Shown: positions 1-4,729 of the stretch, one piece after another
Numbering within the stretch: position 1 is the stretch's first letter
How the letters are laid out: every line of letters begins with the position of its first letter
From: JBBSBR01 sp038251135
Lineage (GTDB): Bacteria > Patescibacteriota > Saccharimonadia > UBA4664
DNA: 7,135 nucleotides
NCBI GenBank assembly: GCA_038251135.1
Contig: JBBSBR010000031.1
Location: forward strand, 1-7,135
Direction: 5' to 3'
Translations under genes and position numbers: made by a program
Notes under the pieces: model-generated
Database searches by the model: none
What the model was told of the DNA's origin: nothing
What the model saw: only the letters and a program-made list of their open reading frames with translations

Positions 1-37
1 GACGCCGAAATTCGCGAGCTAGCAATATTTTCGCTGG

Positions 38-121
38 GGGCGGGTGGTGGAATGGTATACACGGAGGACTTAAAATTCTCTGCCGCAAGGATTGTGGGTT
101 CGACTCCCACCCCGCCTACCA
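38..121 (+). tRNA. tRNA-Leu, anticodon UAA
   Basis: The sequence folds by eye into a complete class II tRNA. The acceptor stem pairs GGGCGGG (38-44) with CCCGCCT (111-117), with one G-U pair at the end. A three-pair D stem (GTG/CAC) and an anticodon stem GAGGA/TTCTC (64-68/76-80) follow. The seven-base loop CTTAAAA has anticodon TAA at 71-73, which reads the leucine codon UUA. The long variable arm (about 81-93, around TGCCGCAAGG) is typical of leucine tRNAs. The T arm is GTGGG-TTCGACT-CCCAC. The discriminator is A118 and the CCA end (119-121) is encoded. Only 37 bases precede the gene here, so its promoter cannot be judged; an AT-rich patch at 22-31 could be its -10 region. A terminator follows directly, so the gene is probably transcribed alone or as the last gene of its unit. 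Confidence 0.97.
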
Positions 122-152
122 AGAAAAGACTCCCGCGAGGGAGTTTTTTCTT
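121..152. terminator. Bidirectional intrinsic terminator between tRNA-Leu and the minus-strand surface-protein unit
   Basis: The core stem is ACTCCC (129-134) paired with GGGAGT (139-144) around the loop GCGA, a stable GNRA tetraloop on the plus-strand RNA. It is followed by a T run (144-149). The flanking A-rich and T-rich arms (121-128 and 145-152) also pair, giving 14 continuous pairs in the plus-strand RNA with one G-U pair at 128/145. On the minus strand the same hairpin ends in TCTTTTCTT, so it can also stop transcription arriving from the minus-strand gene that ends at 211. The upstream arm starts at the last base of the tRNA CCA end. Confidence 0.9.
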
Positions 153-191
153 AACTAGAAGTTAATTAAGCCAGTACCCGGCGTAATTCCG

Positions 192-210
192 AAATACCCA
201 AAAGGTATTT
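192..210. other. AT-rich inverted repeat beside the stop codon of the DUF916-like gene
   Basis: AAATACC (192-198) and GGTATTT (204-210) form a perfect 7-bp stem with loop CAAAA. The repeat abuts the minus-strand stop codon at 211-213. In the minus-strand direction no T run follows, so it is not a classical terminator for that gene. It may act as a 3'-end stability hairpin or a weak first stop ahead of the stronger terminator at 121-152. In the plus direction it is followed by TTAAATTTT and could be a second stop after the tRNA. Confidence 0.45.
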
Positions 211-1128
211 TTAAATTTTGCGTTTACGTTTGCGAACCAAGCCGACAACCAAGAGGCTCGCTAATAAAATAATCGTAAAACTTACTACGGCCAGAGTAAT
301 CGGCGGTACCAGCACTACCCAACGCGAAAACGTCTGGGTACGATCCAGGAACGTCGCCTCCGAGGTTACTTTGTAGATACCGATTTCGGAGCTTGTAGGT
401 AAACTCAAGGGGAAGTCCCGCGTAGTTTGAGGAAGTACCTCGCCGTGAAAAGTGACCGGGTTGTATTTGTGGCCGAAGAGATTCGTGAGGTACGATTGAC
501 CGTCGACGGGAAAGTGTACATTACCGGTGTTTTTGACCCTCAGGTTGGCTGTGATGGGTGGGTGGAGCTGGAGTAACGGTGCTGTGAGCCCCAGAGCTTC
601 GCCGTTTCTAATTAGATCGCCGCTGACGGCTATGTAGAACAGGGAACCGATCTTCTGGACTCGATGGATGACCGTTGCTCCCGGCGTGGCGGGTGGCACC
701 GTCTCGATAAATACTGCTGCATAATGACCGCCCGGCGTCGCCGTTTGAGGTGCAGTAATGGAGTAGGGTACTTTGATCTGCTGACCGGCTTTCACGACCG
801 CATTGCCGACAGGCAACGTAAACCATGTGACGGGTGAAATACTACGCTCGGCACCGGTAGAGTTGAAGGTACCCTGATATTTTTCCCCCACAACCTGGTA
901 GTCGCTCACATTTACTTTGTAGGTTATGTCGGTATTGCCGTCGTTTATGACTGTCAATTGCCCGGCAATCGTTTTGCCCGGGTCGACGGTCACTTCCTGG
1001 CTGGTAGGCGAGACGCCGATGCCCTCGATCGCCAAAGCGGGTGCGGCCGCCAAGGTTAGTCCCAGCAGCCCCAAACTCAAACCGTACCTAGCCAGCCGCA
1101 TACTACGAAACTGCCCCCGGGTCCTCAT
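211..1128 (-). CDS. Secreted, membrane-anchored protein with DUF916-like (WxL-interacting-protein-like) beta domains
   Basis: This predicted 305-aa protein is exported and held in the membrane by its C-terminus. The start chosen is ATG at 1126-1128, one base after the stop of the upstream gene; the longer open frame back to 1287 would run inside that gene. A second ATG at 1099-1101 (residue 10) is an alternative and gives a neater signal peptide. The signal peptide has basic residues, a Leu-rich core and an ALA cleavage site near residue 33. Residues 36-175 look like the DUF916 Ig-like fold: VSP start, LTVINDGNTDITYKV (58-72), a TPGGHYAAVFIE stretch (131-142) and an RVQKIGSLFYIAVSGD stretch (156-171). 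Residues 185-265 form a second beta domain (LRVKNTGNVHFPVDG, then LPQTTRDFPL). A transmembrane helix covers about 271-298, followed by RKRKRKI, giving an N-out topology. In known WxL systems such proteins sit next to WxL surface proteins. The family call comes from motif pattern only; the exact partner is inferred. Confidence 0.75.
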   Translation of the reverse strand: MRTRGQFRSMRLARYGLSLGLLGLTLAAAPALAIEGIGVSPTSQEVTVDPGKTIAGQLTVINDGNTDITYKVNVSDYQVVGEKYQGTFNSTGAERSISPVTWFTLPVGNAVVKAGQQIKVPYSITAPQTATPGGHYAAVFIETVPPATPGATVIHRVQKIGSLFYIAVSGDLIRNGEALGLTAPLLQLHPPITANLRVKNTGNVHFPVDGQSYLTNLFGHKYNPVTFHGEVLPQTTRDFPLSLPTSSEIGIYKVTSEATFLDRTQTFSRWVVLVPPITLAVVSFTIILLASLLVVGLVRKRKRKI

Positions 1129-1129
1129 A

Positions 1130-1741
1130 TTAATTTGTAGTGATCGTATATTTGACCGTAGTTGAGTAGGTGCCGGTCGCCTGCGAGGTATTGATGCGGG
1201 AGCTGTACCATACTGTACTGGCGGTGCTGCCCGGAACGGCAGTCGTATTGATCGTATAAGGTGATCCCATGGCCGGGATCGCAGCAAAGGTCAGCGCGCT
1301 CGGCGCAGCGTTGGTGATGACGCTGGTTGGCCCCGCTCCAAAACCGGCCAAACCGTCCAAGCGCCAGCCCCAGGTATTACTGACGACAGCTACCGGTGAG
1401 GCAGGTGTGCCCGCCGAAGCCGGGATAGTGTTGGCGCCGCTTGTCATGGCGGTCGTGGCACCGTTCTCCTCCAGGGTCATCGTAAGGCCGAGGCTATCGT
1501 TCGTCGATGCCGATACCGTGTCGCTGGCCGTCGACTGGAGGCCGCCGGCAGTCGGGATGATGGTACCAAGCGTTACGGTGGGACCCGACGAATAAGCGGT
1601 GATGACCGGGCTGATGGTCAGACCGATCGCGGTATTTGTGGTCTGAGTATCGGCTTGGACGGTCAAAGGCAACGTCACGGCAATGACATTAAGCGCCGTT
1701 AGACCTATACCTAAAGCCAGTTTGTTGTGTAGCTGAGTCAT
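1130..1741 (-). CDS. Secreted Thr/Ser/Ala-rich surface protein with a WxL-like motif
   Basis: This predicted 203-aa exported protein has a signal peptide of about 30 residues (a Lys, a hydrophobic core, cleavage near VQA-DT). The mature part is very rich in Thr, Ser, Ala, Gly and Pro, has no cysteine and very few charges, and looks all-beta. It runs from LTISPVITAYSSGPTVTLG (41-59), through a DSLGLTMTLEENG stretch (82-94) and a NTWGWRLDG motif (122-130, containing W-R-L), to the C-terminal strand ATGTYSTTVKYTITTN (188-203). That order resembles WxL-domain surface proteins, which carry a W-x-L motif and end in a TGTY-type strand, although the distal motif here is YTI and not WxL. It has no membrane anchor or LPXTG motif, so it is either released or held non-covalently. 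The next gene, one base downstream, encodes a DUF916-like anchored protein, as expected for a WxL pair. A related pilin-like or CPR cell-surface repeat protein is the alternative. No ribosome binding site precedes the ATG. Confidence 0.7.
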   Translation of the reverse strand: MTQLHNKLALGIGLTALNVIAVTLPLTVQADTQTTNTAIGLTISPVITAYSSGPTVTLGTIIPTAGGLQSTASDTVSASTNDSLGLTMTLEENGATTAMTSGANTIPASAGTPASPVAVVSNTWGWRLDGLAGFGAGPTSVITNAAPSALTFAAIPAMGSPYTINTTAVPGSTASTVWYSSRINTSQATGTYSTTVKYTITTN

Positions 1742-1746
1742 TTCTA

Positions 1747-1781
1747 ATTATAAGCTTAACCAATATATAAAAGCCTGTCAA
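1747..1781 (-). promoter_or_regulatory. Promoter of the minus-strand surface-protein unit, giving a near-leaderless mRNA
   Basis: On the minus strand a perfect -35 box TTGACA lies at 1776-1781. A perfect TATAAT lies at 1747-1752, only five bases from the ATG (1739-1741). The spacing between these two boxes is 23, too long for one promoter. TTGACA with a 17-base spacer points instead to TAAGCT (1753-1758), which keeps the key T, A and T positions of a -10 box. With either -10 box, transcription would start within about six bases of the start codon. No Shine-Dalgarno sequence is present, so the message is probably leaderless or nearly so. Confidence 0.55.
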
Positions 1782-1832
1782 AGTACTTATGCCAAAATTC
1801 GCTTGCAGGAGGGTGCTATTGCCTAAAAAGAT

Positions 1833-1841
1833 TGCTATAAT
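1833..1841 (+). promoter_or_regulatory. Extended -10 promoter of the lemA-ligA operon
   Basis: TGCTATAAT is a perfect -10 box (1836-1841) with the TGn extension that lets a promoter work with a weak -35. The hexamer at the usual 17-base distance (1813-1818) is GTGCTA, a poor -35, so the extension probably carries recognition. The predicted start near 1848 leaves about 20 bases of leader containing the lemA ribosome binding site. Confidence 0.65.
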
Positions 1842-1852
1842 ACGGTAAAAGT

Positions 1853-1858
1853 AAGGAG
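1853..1858 (+). promoter_or_regulatory. lemA ribosome binding site
   Basis: AAGGAG lies 10 bases before the lemA ATG and supports that start. It contrasts with the divergent gene, which has no such site. Confidence 0.75.
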
Positions 1859-1868
1859 CTGTATAAAT

Positions 1869-2423
1869 ATGATCGGGTACATTATTCTGGGTATCGGCGC
1901 AGTCCTAGCCGTTACTATGATAGTCATCTATAACGGTCTTGTGCGGTCCCGTGTCCGTGTCGATGAGGCATGGAGCGATATCAACGTTCAGCTCAAGCGT
2001 CGTTACGACCTGATTCCAAACCTTGTTGAGACGGTCAAAGGCTATGCGCGGCACGAGTCCGGCGTCTTCGAAGCGGTAACCGCCGCCCGTACCGCCGCCA
2101 TGAATGCCGGCGGGATTGCTCAGAAAGCTGCCGCCGAGAACCAGCTGGCCGGGACCTTGAAGAGTCTGTTTGCGGTTGCCGAGGCCTATCCGGACCTCAA
2201 GGCCAATCAGAACTTCCTTGACCTCCAGACGCAGGTAACCGACACCGAAGACAAGATTCAGGCTTCCCGCCGGTTCTATAACGGCAATGTCCGCGATTAC
2301 AATATCAAGTTACAAGTCTTCCCGACCAACATCTTCGCCAGTATGCTAGGGTTTACCCACCGCGACTTCTTCGAGGTCGAGAACCAAGCCGAAGTTGAGC
2401 AGCCGGTAGAAGTTAAGTTCTAG
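1869..2423 (+). CDS. lemA: LemA family protein
   Basis: This 184-aa membrane-anchored protein belongs to the LemA family, whose function is poorly defined and which often neighbours HtpX-type proteases. One N-terminal transmembrane helix (about 3-22) is followed by the family signature, with YNGLVRSRVRVDEAWSDINV at 21-40 and QLKRRYDLIPNLVETVKGYA at 41-60. Next come long helices, with AVAEAYPDLKANQNFLDLQ at 102-120 and ASRRFYNGNVRDYN at 132-145. FPTNIFASMLGF at 151-162 closes the conserved core. The length matches the family norm of roughly 185 residues. The C-terminus is a short acidic tail. The start is fixed by AAGGAG and an extended -10 promoter upstream. It is the first gene of a five-gene operon, 11 bases ahead of the next gene, and its neighbour htpX suggests a shared role in envelope homeostasis. 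Confidence 0.96.
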   Translation: MIGYIILGIGAVLAVTMIVIYNGLVRSRVRVDEAWSDINVQLKRRYDLIPNLVETVKGYARHESGVFEAVTAARTAAMNAGGIAQKAAAENQLAGTLKSLFAVAEAYPDLKANQNFLDLQTQVTDTEDKIQASRRFYNGNVRDYNIKLQVFPTNIFASMLGFTHRDFFEVENQAEVEQPVEVKF

Positions 2424-2434
2424 AAGGAGATCCC

Positions 2435-3088
2435 ATGGCAACGCTCGATTTCAAACAGACACACAGTTGGCAGGACGCCGTTGAGCTTGGCGCCTCGCTC
2501 GTAACTTTGGCGGAAGCTCTGCCCTCGCACGAGCAGACGGGTCTCGTAATGCAGCTCCATCAGTTAATGCTCGATCTGCCGACGCAGATTGCGGCCGACT
2601 TGGCCGACGGTTCGCGAACTCGGTTTGTGACCATCTATCGTCTGGCATCGGCTCTTGAACTCATAGAAATGATCTATCCGGCCCTGGATACGGCAGATAT
2701 TCATAAGGACTTCGAGCGCCTGTCGTCACGGCTCGATTCGGATTCTTTTCACGAAGTTATATCGGTAGCCGTGTCTGTTGATGAATCTGAAAATGACGGC
2801 TCAACCGGCGGAACTGAGGCTGAGCCTGAGCCGACTCAGGAATCAGCCAAGGAAGTCGAGATTGAGAAAGAGACGAGTTTTCCAGTCTCACCCACGCTTT
2901 CACAGGCGGTCACGGCATCTCCGAGTGGCGTCCCAATTCTCGGCGCACCGGTCTCGGTAACCGCCAAGCCTGATATTTCGGGGCTGCCCGCCGGCGTAGA
3001 GGTCAACAGTTACGCCTCTCCGGCCGAAATTCCGGCCAACCCAGTTTCCGTAACCCAGGCGGTCGATGTACAGCCAAATAACCTCTAA
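2435..3088 (+). CDS. Four-helix-bundle (S23/IVP-like) protein with a disordered acidic tail
   Basis: I recognise no named gene. Residues 5-103 fit the four-helix-bundle family known from 23S rRNA intervening-sequence proteins. A WQDAVELGASLVTLAEALP helix (12-30) is followed by SHEQTGLVMQLHQLMLDLPT (31-50), IAADLADGSRTRF (52-64) and a third helix with LASALELIEMIYPAL (70-84). The E..GL..QL......P..IA spacing is the family hallmark, and such bundles usually oligomerise. Residues 113-217 look disordered: an acidic stretch (115-147) and then a Pro/Val/Ser/Ala-rich tail. The usual family members are only about 110-130 residues, so the tail is an addition. There is no signal peptide or transmembrane helix, so the protein is probably cytoplasmic. 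The ribosome binding site AAGGAGA (2424-2430) is strong. The gene lies between lemA and htpX, and its last 23 bases overlap htpX in another frame, so translation is probably coupled. Domain assignment is from pattern only; the function is unknown. Confidence 0.7.
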   Translation: MATLDFKQTHSWQDAVELGASLVTLAEALPSHEQTGLVMQLHQLMLDLPTQIAADLADGSRTRFVTIYRLASALELIEMIYPALDTADIHKDFERLSSRLDSDSFHEVISVAVSVDESENDGSTGGTEAEPEPTQESAKEVEIEKETSFPVSPTLSQAVTASPSGVPILGAPVSVTAKPDISGLPAGVEVNSYASPAEIPANPVSVTQAVDVQPNNL

Positions 3089-3968
3089 TAAACGCCGGAG
3101 CATCGGTCTGCTCATCGGGTTTGTCATCCTGGTTACGGGGCTGGCCTATCTGTTTACGACCGCCTTCAATCAGCCTAGTTTTTTTGTTCCGGTGGTGATT
3201 TTTGCCGTTGTTTACGCCTTGATTTCTTACTTTGCATCGGCCCAGATAGCGATCACTATGAGCCGGGCGCGTGAAGTAGCCAAGAAGGATGCGCCCGAGC
3301 TCTACAATGTGGTTGAGAATCTGGCGATTACGGCCGGGCTCCCGACTCCGAAGATCTATATAATCGACGATCCTTCGCCTAACGCCTTTGCCACCGGGCG
3401 GGACCCCGAGCATGCAATCGTTGCAGTCACCAGCGGTATTCTTGAAATACTCGATCGTAGCGAGCTTGAGGGGGTAATAGCACACGAGATGAGTCATGTG
3501 GGGAACTACGATATCCGCTTTATGGCGATTGTGGTGGCACTCGTCGCGGTGGTGGCGGTGCTCTCCGATATGTTCTTGCGCCTATCGTTCTGGAGCAGCT
3601 TCGGCGACGAAGAAGACTCAAACTCCAACCCGGTGCTGCTGGCTGTCGGTATTGCCGGAGCTCTATTGGCACCGATCGCCGCCGCACTGACGCAGATGGC
3701 GATCTCCCGTAATCGGGAGTATCTTGCCGATGCATCGGGAGCGTTGCTAACCCGTTATCCGGAAGGCTTGGCCCGGGCGTTGGCAAAAATTGAAGCCGAT
3801 CCGCGCGGCTTGGCTCATGCCAACTCGGCAACGGCCCCGCTTTATATCTCCAACCCCTTGAAGGGCAAAGGTAAGGGTATCGGACAGTCGCTGGCCAACC
3901 TCTTCAGTACTCATCCCCCCACAGCCGAGCGCATCAAGCGGCTACAAGAGATGGAGGGTCAAGTATGA
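3066..3968 (+). CDS. htpX: HtpX-type membrane zinc metalloprotease
   Basis: This 300-aa M48-family protease degrades misfolded or damaged membrane proteins, with its active site facing the cytoplasm. The start MYSQITSNKRRS is the family's classic N-terminus, which fixes the ATG at 3066 even though it overlaps the previous gene by 23 bases. Two transmembrane helices occupy about 13-31 and 39-58. The linker carries a DPSPNAFATGRDP stretch (102-114). The zinc motif HEMSH lies at 140-144 with catalytic E141, and the third ligand is E218 in the NREYLAD motif (216-222). Two further hydrophobic helices cover about 152-172 and 189-211, separated by an acidic loop (DEED, 181-184). The end holds FSTHPPTAERIKRL (280-293). 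All catalytic residues are present and the length is normal. The nearest upstream purine patch, AGGCGG, is weak, so coupling to the upstream gene is likely. Confidence 0.97.
   Translation: MYSQITSNKRRSIGLLIGFVILVTGLAYLFTTAFNQPSFFVPVVIFAVVYALISYFASAQIAITMSRAREVAKKDAPELYNVVENLAITAGLPTPKIYIIDDPSPNAFATGRDPEHAIVAVTSGILEILDRSELEGVIAHEMSHVGNYDIRFMAIVVALVAVVAVLSDMFLRLSFWSSFGDEEDSNSNPVLLAVGIAGALLAPIAAALTQMAISRNREYLADASGALLTRYPEGLARALAKIEADPRGLAHANSATAPLYISNPLKGKGKGIGQSLANLFSTHPPTAERIKRLQEMEGQV
3953..3958 (+). promoter_or_regulatory. Ribosome binding site inside the htpX end
   Basis: GGAGGG within the last codons of htpX lies six bases before the ATG of the next gene. It supports that start and the ATGA stop-start overlap. 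Confidence 0.7.
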
Positions 3969-4729
3969 GCCGGCAACAAGTTGTGAAATCGTGGAAATTA
4001 GTTAAAGCCTCGTTAGGGGACTACCGCAAACATTGGTGGGAATACTCCAGAATCGTGCTGATCGTTCAAGTTCCGCTTGGTTTGCTCGGCATTTGGCTAT
4101 CGGCGGACAGTGCATTTGGAGCTTATTCCAGTCTGGCGACCATCATTATGAATATGGCGCTCATCTACACCGTGGCGCAGGTAGTACGAGGGGAGGGCCG
4201 GCCGGGCATCAAAGAAACCTTCTACGCCGGAACCACCAGATTCCTGCCGTATATATTGGTGAGCTTGGCACTGGTAGTAATTCTCATTCCCGCGTTACTG
4301 GGTCTGGCGATTTTTTCGCTGGTGACAACCACTCAGGACGGTCTGGCCGCTCCGTTGGGGCAGCAGATTCTGGGTGCGGTTATTGCATTGATTTTGTCCA
4401 TTCCCAGCCTCTGGTTAGGCGTCCGGTGGCTATTCGCTCCCTATGCGGTGATGCTCGACGGACTTGACCCCATCGAGGCGATCAAAGCAAGCCGCAATCT
4501 CACGCTTGGACGCTATTGGAAGTTGCTGGGTCGCCTGTTGGCGTTAATCATAACCATTCTGGCGGTCGCTACGATCATTGCCGTTCCCAGCCTGCTGATC
4601 GGGCAAATTACCGATCTGGTAAATGGCGTACTCGCTGTCTTCCAGATAATATCGACCAGTATCGTACTGCCGCTCACTCATATATACCTCTTGAAGCTAT
4701 ATCGCAGTTTGCATTCGGAGCGCGCATAA
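3965..4729 (+). CDS. Six-pass integral membrane protein (glycerophosphodiesterase membrane-domain / YciC-like)
   Basis: This 254-aa protein is nearly all membrane. Six hydrophobic helices lie at about 29-47, 56-74, 94-119, 134-157, 189-212 and 219-243. Between helices 4 and 5 is the conserved loop of this loosely defined family: RWLFAPYAVMLDGL (154-167), then DPIEAIKASRNLTLGRYWKL (168-187). That amphipathic loop, in which a stretch of residues precedes a K-S-x-x-L-type helix, is seen in proteins annotated as glycerophosphoryl diester phosphodiesterase membrane domain or YciC/DUF975-like. No catalytic domain is attached, so an enzymatic role cannot be claimed. The start overlaps the htpX stop as ATGA and has a strong GGAGGG site. 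The context suggests a membrane-homeostasis role, perhaps alongside HtpX; this is inference. Confidence 0.75.
   Translation: MSRQQVVKSWKLVKASLGDYRKHWWEYSRIVLIVQVPLGLLGIWLSADSAFGAYSSLATIIMNMALIYTVAQVVRGEGRPGIKETFYAGTTRFLPYILVSLALVVILIPALLGLAIFSLVTTTQDGLAAPLGQQILGAVIALILSIPSLWLGVRWLFAPYAVMLDGLDPIEAIKASRNLTLGRYWKLLGRLLALIITILAVATIIAVPSLLIGQITDLVNGVLAVFQIISTSIVLPLTHIYLLKLYRSLHSERA

Noticed and set aside
1129..1287. Longer N-terminal form of the DUF916-like protein starting at 1287.
   Set aside because: The extra 53 residues are Arg/Pro-rich, lie in the upstream coding region, and would place the signal peptide inside the chain.
1269..1595. Plus-strand open frame of 108 codons opposite the WxL-like gene.
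   Set aside because: It mirrors the Ala/Thr/Gly-rich codons of the real minus-strand gene, has no ribosome binding site of its own, and has no protein-like motif.
1819..1848. Tiny plus-strand reading frame with a TTG start, encoding about nine residues (MPKKIAIIR), preceded by AGGAGGG.
   Set aside because: It overlaps the lemA -10 box, so it would need a separate upstream promoter that I do not see; chance occurrence is more likely than a leader peptide.
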